Made by a program: the position numbers and the translations under genes. This document shows positions 36,191 to 46,894 of a DNA stretch of 64,000 nucleotides, in pieces; within the stretch, counting starts at the first letter, position 1, and each line of letters opens with the position of its first letter. This stretch comes from Usnea hakonensis (Eukaryota; Ascomycota; Lecanoromycetes; Lecanorales; Parmeliaceae). The stretch covers positions 310,001 through 374,000 of the forward strand of contig BLJB01000035.1 in assembly GCA_013423325.1 (NCBI GenBank), read 5' to 3'. The notes below the pieces were generated by a model, which saw only the letters and a program-made list of their open reading frames with translations, was not told the DNA's origin and did no database searches.

Positions 36191-36993
36191 ATGTTCTCTA
36201 CCTCTCTAACCTTCCTATTCCTCTTCCTAAACCCTACGCGAGCCTCACCTATGGAATGGCCGACATTCATGTGAGCATCAGACCAAGCCCATGTCGCCCA
36301 GAAGCTGACAGACACAGGCTTGAAGATCGGCAATCGCCCACGGCCTACTACACCAATGTGTCCATGAGCCCGCAAAAAGTCAGCTTCGGCAGCATCACGC
36401 CCGAAGACGCCGTCCAGCAAGCCATGAGCTGCGCCTGCCCCCCCGGCACTGCCATCTGCGACACGAGCACCTCGCAGTCCTGTCTCACGGTGCAGACCCA
36501 AATCTATAGAGACGCCATCCAGCCGCCCGAGGACGCGGAGCTCATCTTCGCGCCCGGAAGCAACACCTACGCTGTGTAAGTCCACCCAACCGAACAAAAC
36601 GTCACAGCCATCTAACCACCCAAAAACAACAGCGACACGGGCCCCCTCTTCGTACAAGCCCTCGCCGGCGTCGCCGCCGCCGCCAAATCCTGCGAAGACC
36701 TCAGCTGGGTGAACGAAGGGCAGACGCGATCGGGGGAAGACGGCTCTCACACGGCGACCTTTTGCGGACTGAGCCAGGAGATTGTGATTCAGCGCATCAA
36801 CAAGCTGACCGACGCGCCCGTGGACCAAATGTCCTTTTCCGTCACCATGAAGCTCGAGCCCGCCATCGCGTTCAACTGGTGCAACGTGGCGGGGATCCTG
36901 AGCGCGATTGCGGGCGTGTTCTCGGGCGGGGCGGGGCTGGCGGCGGCGTTTGGGATCGGGAATCTGGTGTGCGCGGATGCGACGAGTGGGTAG
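36191..36993 (+). CDS. Secreted Cys-containing protein, candidate effector-like
   Basis: 232 aa, exons 36191..36270, 36318..36575 and 36633..36993. A signal peptide is evident (MFSTSLTFLFLFLNPTRAS, cleavage probably after Ala-Ser at about 19). The mature protein has about seven Cys residues, including SCACPPGTAIC and QSCLTV in exon 2, CEDL and FCGLS in exon 3, and NWC and LVC near the end. The last 40 residues contain a Gly/Ala-rich hydrophobic stretch (VAGILSAIAGVFSGGAGLAA...). No cell-wall or enzyme motif was recognised. Codon use is GC-rich compared with the flanks, with strong third-position C, which suggests expression. A 306-codon open frame on the opposite strand (36103-37023) is its shadow. 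An extracellular or host-facing role is inferred only from the signal peptide and cysteines. Confidence 0.7.
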
Positions 36994-38019
36994 GTTTGCG
37001 TATAGCATACTTGAGTATCCCATGGATTGGGGTGCTGCAATCGTGTTCCTATTTTAATGTACTATTTCGGGTGGCGAGGTTGCGAAAAAAAGTGCCAAGC
37101 AATTCGCAAGCTTTGTGCATATAGCGATTTATTATACAGTAATTTACTACTCACGATCGAAGACGTAATATTGTTCAATACAATTCCATTCCAATTGATT
37201 CATTAATAAATAATAGTAGTGATGATATAATACAATATCGCTCTCGGTCTATACGTAGTAGCGCAAGCTATTGACCGCTCCTAGACTAGGACTCCACTAG
37301 CAGGTGGGTCTTGGGGCATTGGAATAATGCAGCGCTTTTATGGTGGTGTGGGTCGACGACTGTTTATATGCAGCTAGAGGAACTAAGACATCTTTCTTTG
37401 GCTTGTTGCATACATTGCGGGCATGTTGAGCTGTAGTAAGGTAAGTTGCCGCCGCTAATGTGAAAGGTCAAGTACTCTACATGCAGCTGCTCCAGCCGTG
37501 ACTCTCAGTGGCACCAGGAGCCCCGATAAACCTGAGCAGACGCTTCTTCAATGCGACAAATTGACATCGCAATGGGCTAAGTCAAGCATTAAGTGTGAAT
37601 ATGTTTAAAGGGGCCTTTAACAGTAAAAGATGGCTACTCTACCACAGTTTACGAAAGCCGGTCCGCTGTCGCTTTCTGGGACTTGATGATATTTTGTTTC
37701 GATCAAATAGAAGGCGAGCCACTTGGCAGCCTGTTGTTCGCCTTGGAAAATGCAACTTCTGATAGGTGGTCTCTCGGCGTCTATGCACGTCCTGATTCGC
37801 CAGTGTGCTCGGGCTCTCGCATTGTGTAAGCAAGGCTGGACTCGGTTATTTTCCTGATTATTGTCTATGCCCCCCGCGATATCCCCGCAGTGTCTATTTT
37901 TTGAGCAAAGAAGAAAGTCTACCTCGTCTATTCATACTACCTGCTCTCCCCATATGAGTACTAATATATAGTGTTTTTTTTGTCTCATACTCCTGCCAGT
38001 GTGTTTTTGGAATTTAGCA
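36994..38019. other. Intergenic, no gene seen
   Basis: An AT-rich stretch (37130-37250) lies at the start. The minus frames at 37639 and 37932 carry no recognised domain. The 3' end carries the helicase promoter, with a poly-T run at about 37973-37982 just before the start. Confidence 0.45.
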
Positions 38020-41000
38020 ATGTCTTCATCGCCACCCGTTATTCCCTCTGCTAGAACAGAGAAGCTTGTGAAATTCTTCAGATCAGTTCTGCGTGGAGAA
38101 CAGCCATTGAAGAGCGCTAAACAGGCAGAACTTTTCATTGAGGCACTATGTGATCAGCCTGACCCACCGACATGTATTGAGAAGATTATATCAAGCCCCA
38201 AAGGTCTTTTGGCCGTGCAAAGTAGTCTTCGATTCGACCCCTCTGTTTCCTTCCACAATGGACCAGCATCAGACCTGCTTCGTTACATTCAAGACGATGC
38301 GTTACAGATCGTCCTTGGAGGGACTTATATACGTCAGATCACTCAGCACATTGTCGAGCCGCCCATCTTCTGGCACGCATTTTTACAGTCCTTTCGCGAC
38401 GGACTACTCAACCCACAGGCGCAGCAGTGTTTTGGATGGCTTCTACACGAGCTACTGCGCCAAAGCTCTGGGAGTAGTGGTCCTTATCTGGCCGTCGCAC
38501 AGGATAATTCAAACCAAGCCTTACTCCTCGATTCTCCAGATTTCGACGTGCGGAGAATGGGCCAGAGGATCAAACACTTCATCTCGAGTCTCGATGCACC
38601 TGATGATGAGACCGATGAGCAAGGACCCGGAGGAAGGCATGACAATGACTTCGCCGACTTTCGTGACATTGCCATCCATCCAACTGCGGACGAAATTCGC
38701 TCGGCAGAACCGCCATTCCTTCGTCTCGCCACGGCACTTGAAGATTCAGCCCATCAAGACAAGCGTCTCGCTATCCACCTCGACAATCAGTTCCGGCTCC
38801 TGCGAGAGGATATGCTAGCGCAGATGCGCGACGAGCTTCTGATAATTTCTGATAAGAAGAAGGGTCCTCACAGGGGTATAAGAGTGGATGGGTTGAAAGT
38901 TCTTGATGTTGATTGTGGGGAAGCTGGGAAACGGCTCCCTTGGGGAATACGGCTTCAGTGTGTCGATGACCTCAAAAGTCTCGCAAAACTGCCGGAGAAT
39001 GACAAAAAGCGCAAAGACTTCTTTTTGACAGAACGCAATATCTTCAAGCATCAGTCCTTAGCATGCTTGATCTTGGATGGAGAGATTGCCGCGTTCCCAA
39101 CCATCCATCGAGACATTGATCAGCTATCAAAAAAGCCTCCAGTCATTACACTGCACTTCACGGGTAAGACAAGCACGTCTAAGTCTCTGGTCAGGCTCAA
39201 GACTACATCAAATGTAAGATTGGTGCAGATAGACGCGGCTGTTTTCGCATATGAACCGATATTGAGAGGACTCCAAAATCTTCGAAATATGCCTCTTGTG
39301 GACGAGCTACTACTCTGGGGCCCTGAGAGTTCCTTGACTCCGCCACCGCATGCGCCAAGAGCACTGATCGACCGTCTCGAAGAAGACCCCTACCAAGACA
39401 TCCAAGCGCTCCTGCAAACCGAAAAGCCAATAAGATTGGATAACTCCCAGATGACTTCACTACTGATGGGGTTGAAACAGCGAGTGAGCTTGATACAGGG
39501 TCCCCCAGGTAAGTACTTTTCGCGAGTAGGCCTTGTTCGAGCCTAACGAGGCTGAAGGCACCGGGAAATCGTTCATTGGAGCGTTGATCGCTAAGTCTAT
39601 CTATCGATCTACCAAAAAGGTGATTCTTGTGGTATGCTTCACCAATCACGCCCTAGACCAATTTCTTGAAGATCTGTTAGATATTGGGATCCCTTTTGAA
39701 GATATGGTTCGTCTTGGAGGAAAGTCTACTTCGCGGACCAAATGCATGGCTTTGAATGAACAAGACACTTCAAATCGACATGCACCCTCCTCATGGAAAG
39801 CCATCCACAACCTCAAAGCAAAGACGGGCGCCCAGGCCGATCGTTTACTCAAAGTCTTTGATCGATACATGTTCACGAATCTCCGTGCTGGGAAAATCAT
39901 GGAATATCTTGAATTTTTAAATGATGGCGAGGATTTCTATGAGGCGTTCAATGTGCCGTCCGCAGACGATGAGTTCGTGAAGATGGGTCCTGCTGGTCAA
40001 CCAATTGATGCTTCATATCTCTTCGACCGATGGTCTCGTGGGCTCGATGCTGGGGCTTTATCTGAGAAGATACCGAGAAATGTGTTGCATGTATGGGCTA
40101 TGGCTGCTCCAGCGAGGCAGACTTTGATCTGCTCGTGGAAGTTAGCCATTCTCCGAGAGGATGTTACCGGATTGTACGACATTGCGGAACAATACAACGA
40201 ATCCCAAGGCGAGCTCGGACGGATGTTCAAGATGGGAAAGGCCGAAGTCATTGGCCGTAAACGGATCATCGCATGTACAACCACCGCCGCGGCAATGTAC
40301 GTGCAAGAGCTACAGTCAGCTTCTCGAGACATTGTTTTGGTGGAAGAAGCTGGCGAAATCCTGGAATCCCATATTTTGACTTCCATTGGACCAAAAACAC
40401 AGCAATTGGTGCTCATCGGTGACCATAAGCAGTTGCGACCAAAGGTCAACAGCTACGACCTAAGTGTGGAGAAGGGCGACGGCTTCGACCTCAATCGATC
40501 ACTATTCGAGCGGCTGATCTTAAAAGATTTTCCGCATCAGAGACTAACCCAGCAGCACCGTATGCGTCCCGAGATCTCTGCACTTGTCCGCTCGCTAACG
40601 TATCCGGATCTCACCGATGCTCCAAAAACCCACGGCCGCCCGGACATTCGCGGATTTCAGAACAACCTGGTTTTTGTTACGCACAATAAAAAGGAGGATG
40701 AAGCTAAAAACACCCCCAATTTGAAAGACAGGGATTCGTCATCCTCCAAGCAGAACCGGTTTGAGGTTGACATGGTGCTAAAATGCATCCGCTATCTTGC
40801 TCAACAGGACTACGGCACGGATGATATGGTCGTTTTGACACCTTATCTAGGCCAGCTGCAACTCCTCAAAGAGGTCCTGAGTAAGGAGAATGACCCAATA
40901 CTCAATGATCTCGACTCCTCCGATCTGGTTAATGCCGGTTTCATGCAGACTCCTAACACAAGATCAAATCAGCGGAAGGTTCGGCTCGCAACAATTGGTA

Positions 41001-44000
41001 AGCGCGACTCACTTTCTGTCCCATAATGAAATTGGTTTACTGGGCATCAGTAAGATACCCAGCTAACATAATTAGACAATTATCAGGGAGAAGAAAGCGA
41101 TGTGAGTTCCGTGCTCTCAATGGGTTTGATAATTGCATAATGCTCATCTTTGATAATCAGATTGTGGTGGCTTCTCTGACGAGAAGTAATTCGAAGCATG
41201 ATGTTGGCTTCATGGCTGCGCCTGAACGACTAAACGTCCTCTTGTCCAGAGCTCGGAACGGCCTGATCATCATTGGAAATCCCGAGACCTTTCTGGAGTC
41301 TCGCAAAGGGAAAACGATGTGGACGAAACTCTGGGACTTGCTCAAGAACCATGGCCACGTCTACGATGGATATCCAGTGAAATGCGAGCGTCATCCCGAA
41401 ACGACTTCGATTCTGCGTGAGGCTAATGATTTTGACGTTGAATGCCCTGATGGAGGGTGCAAAAAACCGTGGTGAGAATACCTTAATCGAAGAGACTGGG
41501 TGGTACTTACATGAATCTAGCGGCGCCGTGCTTAATTGTGGTCTTCATTCCTGCCCGCGGAGATGTCATCAACCGTTGAACCACTCAGAAGTAAAGTGCA
41601 TGTATATGCTGAATGATAAGTGTGGAAAGGGTCATAAACGGTCGTGGAAATGTCACAATCCACCTCGCGGATGCCCTAAATGTGATGCGGAGGCTCGAAA
41701 AGCATGTGAAGAAGCACAGAGAATTCTGAGAGAGCAAGAGAAGAGTGCCCGCGAAGAACAAGAACACAATGACTACATGGCCAGGATTGACGCAATGATA
41801 GCTACAGAGAGACAAAGGCTAAGAGATGCTCAATCATCCAGGGAAAGAGCTCTGGCAGTGCAGCAAAGAGAGAGAGACCTTGCTGATGCCAGGTCCATGA
41901 CTCTTTCCCCTTTCATTCCACCATCAAATATCCAAGACACTACAGGTACGTCACTAAGGAATGAACGTGATCCCCGATCCCCTGCAATTCCGTCCACTTC
42001 CTCAAACGACCCTAATATGCAGCCGCCCAACTCTACCAATTTACCATTGCCTAAGTGGACAAAGCAACGTCCCTCACCGGCCAAAGAAGATTGGAAACGC
42101 CAGAAAAAATATGAAAACGCCCAGAACAATGCTATCGACTCCATTATGAATATGATAGGATTAGAAGAAGTCAAGCTGCAGATTCTTCAAATCAAGGCCA
42201 AAATCGAGGTCAGCATGCGGCAAAATGCCGACATGTCAAGTGATCGCTTAAATGTTTCATTCCTTGGGAATCCAGGCACTGGTAAGGCAACCTGACTTGC
42301 GTCTTTTCCCTACATGTCAAGTGACTAATGCCCGTGGTTTTCAGGCAAAACAACAGTTGCTCGTCTCTATGCCAAGATCTTAGCGTCCCTTGGAGCCCTT
42401 CCATGTAGTACTTTCGAGGAAACGACTGGCGCACGTCTCGCTCATGATGGTGTCGCTGGCGCCAAAAAGATTTTGGAAAAGGTTCTCGGCACAGGTGGAG
42501 GTACAATCTTCTTGGACGAAGCTTATCAGCTCACAGAAGAGCATAATCAAATCGCCGGACGCCAGGTGCTAGACTTTCTCCTAGCCGAGATGGAGAACAA
42601 CGTTGGTAAGATCGTCTTCATCTTCGCGGGCTATAACAAAAACATGGAAAAATTCTTTGAGCATAATCCTGGGCTCAACAGCCGCGTGCCAAACACTCTA
42701 CGATTTGCCGATTATCAGGACGATGAGCTCCTATGGATCTTGCAACAACGGATTGAAAAACGATACAACAACAGGATGAAGATCGAAGATGGCAAACATG
42801 GCCTGTATATGCGCATCGTCATTACGCGGCTTGGAAGAGGGCGTGGCCTCCCAGACTTTGGCAACGCTAGGGCATTAGAAACGGCATACGCTAACGTCGC
42901 TAGTCGACAAGCCATACGCCTGACCCGTGAGCGCAAAGAGGGGCTTCGTCCAGATGATTTCTATCTTTGCAAAGAAGATCTTATTGGGCCAGATCCTTCA
43001 AAGGCTATTCTCAAATGTCCAGCATGGGATGCATTACAAAAAATGATCGGCCTTAGTACTGTGAAGGAATCTCTTAAAGCTTTGATCGACGGTATCAGTG
43101 TCAATTACCAGCGAGAACTCAAAGAAAAGGCTCCTATCGAGGTTTCTTTGAACCGCATCTTTCTTGGTTCACCTGGAACTGGCAAGACGTCGGTAGCTAA
43201 GCTGTATGGGCAAATCCTAGCTGATTTGGGTATCCTTAGCAACGGTGAAGGTAGGTACATTCAGACAGACTATCCTGTCCTCAGAAATTTGCTAATGGCT
43301 GTGCCTGGAGTCATCGTGAAAAATCCTTCAGACTTTATTGGCAAATTCATTGGCCACTCTGAGGCCGCCACGAAGGCGATCTTAGCAAGTGCTCATGGTA
43401 AAGTGCTCATTATCGACGAGGCATACATGTTGTCCACGGGAACAGCTGGTGGCGGAAGTACAACTGACTCCTTTAAGACTGCAGTTGTTGATACAATAGT
43501 CGCTGAGGTCCAAAGTATACCAGGAGAAGACCGTTGCGTCCTATTACTTGGGTATGAAGATAAGATGTTAGAAATGTTCCAGAATGTCAATCCTGGTCTT
43601 TCGCGAAGGTAGGTTACATCCTGCGTGTCCGCTTTTCCAGCATGAAGCCTGTCATTTGTTTCAGTGGGCCTATCTCCGACGCTGTCGTTGCTGCCTGCAT
43701 TTTCTTGTACCCGTCTGTTCAATATCATATGCCATTTGGCCTTCTCCGCCCTTTTTTGTTGTCCGAATAGGTTTTTTGGAAGGGTCCCCAGCAAGCGTTA
43801 CCCCCAATCACTCGACCTTGACAAAGGACTTTGAAGACCAAGAAGTGCTGTATCCCTGTCATTTATCCCTTCTGGTTTCACCACATCCTCCGCGTCTTCC
43901 AGTATCCACTGTGAATTTGGGATCCCAACACTTTGAAAGATAGTCATCCGCTAACGATTACTATTAGATTCGCCGTAGAGAACGCTTTTCGTTTCGAGGA

Positions 44001-45827
44001 CTTCACAGACGATGAATTGTTGAAGATTTTGAATCTCAAGTTAGATTCGCAAGATCTCGAGGCCACAGATCAGGCAAAAGGTGTTGCCGTAGAGGTGCTG
44101 AGCCGAGGACGGAATCGACCAAACTTCGGCAATGGCGGTGAGGTCGAGAACCAGCTGGGCCTTGCGAAAGGACGGTATCAGCTGAGACACTCCGCCACGA
44201 AACCTTCAGACCGACCATCTGATATAGTCTTTGAGCCGCAAGACTTCGATCCAGAATATGACCGAGCAGCACGTGCCTCTACAAACCTGGACAAACTTTT
44301 TGAAGATGTTGTGGGCTGCGAAAACATCATTGCCAAATTAGGAGGCTATCAGCAAATTGCACAGGGTATGAAATCGAAAGGACTGGATCCTCGTGGCATG
44401 GTACCGACCAATTTCCTTTTCAAAGGCCCTCCGGGTAAGTTTTCAAATCAGTACAAATCCATGAGGTCCTAACTCAGCTCATAGGCACTGGGAAAACCAC
44501 AACGGCCCGGAAGGTCGGCCAAGTGTATTATGATTTAGGTTTTCTGGCCGATGTCGAGGTTATTGAATGCTCCGCTTCTGACCTCATCGGCCAATACGTT
44601 GGACACACTGGCCCTAAAACCCGGGCACAGCTTGATAAGGCTCTGGGCAAAGTCCTCTTCATCGACGAAGCGTATCGTCTTGCTGAAGGACAGTTCGCAG
44701 CCGAAGCGATCAACGAGCTTGTGGACCAACTTACAAAGCCGAAGTACATGGACAAACTTCTTGTTATCCTCGCCGGTTACGCCCAAGAGATCAACAAACT
44801 GATCTCGATCAATCCGGGCCTATCCAGTCGCTTCCCCGAGGAGATCAATTTCATGAATATGAGCCCTATGCAATGCCTTGAAGTTTTGGAGCGCGACCTT
44901 CAGAAGCAGAATATTCAGACTCCCGCCTTGACTGACCCTGATAGTCAAATCCACAGCAAGATGGTAGGCCTCATTAAACAGCTCAGCGCACTTCCTTCGT
45001 GGGGCAATGCCAGAGACATGAAGTCTCTGGCCAAGACTTTAGCGGGATTCGTTTACAAAATAAATGCTCCTTCGCCAGATGGGTTAACCATCTCCGAAAA
45101 TGACGTCTTCCACCTCACCAAAGACATGTTGAAAGAGAGGCGGGACCGCTGCGCTAACCTTCCCCCAGTATTCCCATTCAGGCCCGCCGAGCAAGTAGCC
45201 GATCAATCTCAAGACCAGCAGCGCCCTCCATCTCCCCCAGCAGGACTGTCAAGCGAAGCCGATGAGACCACTGGACCCTCCGAAGAACCTCCCGGACCTC
45301 CCAAATCTTCCGAACCCCATGATACCGACGCCAAAGACGAAGTCGGAATACCTGCGCCAAAGGAACTAGAGACCCTACGCGACGCTGGCGTTTCAGACGC
45401 GATCTGGACCCAACTCCAAGCCGACAAGGCCGCCTTGGAAAGCGAACCGGAGATCTCTGACGATGTGCTCTGGGACCAAGAAGACGTGGTCTCCGCGACC
45501 TGGGAGGCCGCACACGACGCCGAGCGGGCCTTCCAGAAACTCCAGGAGAAGAAAGCCGCTGACGAAGCAGAAGCCCGAGAGCTCAGGCGTCGACAAGAAG
45601 AAGCGCGATTAGAGCAGGAAAGGCTTCGGAGGGAGCGAGAAAGGGCAAAGGAGGAGTTGGAGAGGTTAAAGATTCTGCAGGCTCGGCAGGAGAGGGAGAA
45701 GGTTGTGCAGGAGAGGCTGAGAAATATGGGGGTTTGTGTTCAGGGGTTCCAATGGATCAAGCAAGCTGGGGGGTATAGGTGCGCTGGGGGCTCTCATTAC
45801 ATTAGTAATGACAGACTGGGGGTGTGA
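38020..45827 (+). CDS. SF1 helicase + NFX1-type zinc finger + three CbxX/CfxQ AAA modules
   Basis: 2346 aa, exons 38020..39508, 39558..40997, 41076..41101, 41161..41471, 41521..42281, 42345..43250, 43311..43608, 43968..44434 and 44485..45827. The N-terminal half is a ZNFX1/Upf1-like SF1 helicase: motif I QGPPGTGKS (about residue 495), II VLVEEAGE (about 757), III LIGDHKQLRP, IV QHRMRPEI, V ATIDNYQGEESD (about 980), VI RLNVLLSRARNG (about 1010). An NFX1-type Cys/His cluster (about 1080-1150) and a short coiled coil follow. Then come three AAA modules of the CbxX/CfxQ (SpoVK) type. Their Walker A motifs are NPGTGKTT, SPGTGKTS and GPPGTGKTT; Walker B motifs are FLDEAYQL, IIDEAYML and FIDEAYRL. 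A charged coiled coil and a WIKQAGGYRCAGGSH-type tail end it. The helicase part suggests RNA or RNP remodelling. All catalytic motifs look intact. Intron 43251-43310 is 60 bp and in frame, so it might be retained. Confidence 0.88.
41076..41101 (+). other. 26-nt micro-exon encoding helicase motif V
   Basis: Joining 40997 to 41076 and 41101 to 41161 gives ATI-DNYQGEESD-IVVASLTRSN, the canonical SF1 motif V. The donors are GTAAGC and GTGAGT and the acceptors TTAG and TCAG. Skipping it would delete the motif and shift the frame. Confidence 0.85.
43609..43967 (+). other. Unusually long intron (359 bp) in AAA module 2
   Basis: The protein continues from NPGLSRR directly to FAVENAFRFEDFTDDELL, as in the module 1 equivalent. 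The intervening 359 bases (donor GTAGGT, acceptor TTAG) hold stops in the coding frame. Most introns of this gene are 49-78 bp. Part of it may hold a nested intron or a regulatory element. Confidence 0.7.
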
Positions 45828-46894
45828 AGATGTGAAGTGCACGGGAGTAGATGCAGGCGTAGTATTTTCGCACAGGTGCGACGTTGTCATCTGGAGAAAG
45901 AATGAATGGACGCCACGCCAAGATCCTCTTGGACTTGGCCATCTCTGAACAATAAATTGAACGAATCCTCCGCCATGCAGGTGCTTCGATCATGCATCTC
46001 TTCTCAAACCTCCTCACCCACCACGCCCTTCCCCTCCCAGTCCCTTCCCCCATCTACATCTAATACCCGCCCAAAAAATTGTACTCGCACCACCCAAGAA
46101 CCTCGCCACCACCAATAGGAACAACCCCCATAAACGTCAAACCCTTAGAAAACTTTGTACAAATCGTACCCTTTGGCTACTAGCAGCTACACTACACCTC
46201 GCTACGCCACAAGGCGAGAAAGAAAAAGGAAGGAAAGGAAGAAAGAAGAACCGAAGACCCTGTGAGCTCAACCACCCGCCTCTATCAGCAAGCGCTCCAA
46301 CGAGAATTTATTCCTCCATGAGAATCGTTTCGAGAAGTAAGAAAAGAAAAAAAAAGGTTCTGATTACTCTCAGATGGGAGGAAAAAGGAGGTTGTATATA
46401 GCCAGCCAATTATGAGATACGTATGGCGGGTGCAAAGAGAAAGAGAGTCAGTCAAGCATAGAGTACCGACCACAGACCCAGAATCCTACCAACGGGCTTA
46501 GCAAATACAATCTCGTTTCGTAAGCCTCATACAAAAGGTTCCATCACAACGACGCGACGATAAGAATCAGAGCCCAGCACAAAACAGCAGCAATGTTCAG
46601 TGATACGAGCGTAGATCTGATCTGATTTGACGATGCACTCGTAAGAAAGTGCGATGACATCCAACGTACACTACTCGCTTGCCACAACAGGCCTCATGCC
46701 CGTCACAGCCAAACGCAAACGCTATGCGGAAACGCTAGCACCAAGTTCGCCTGCCTTCCATCTGCTCCAGCGCTTCCATGATACAATAAAGGGTATTAGT
46801 AGAGTAAGTATCCTATACAAACGAAGCGAAGGAAGGCGAATGGATATAAAAATATACAACTCCGATTCCCTCCATTCACCGCTATCCACCTTCT
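45828..46894. other. Intergenic between convergent genes, no gene seen
   Basis: Holds the 3' ends of the helicase gene and of the formin gene. An A-rich run at about 46345-46355 is the only notable low-complexity feature. Confidence 0.45.

Noticed and set aside
36103..37023. 306-codon minus-strand open frame
   Set aside because: It is the mirror of the GC-rich secreted-protein gene. The plus strand has a signal peptide and splice sites in phase; the minus product has no domain and unusual Arg/His-rich composition.
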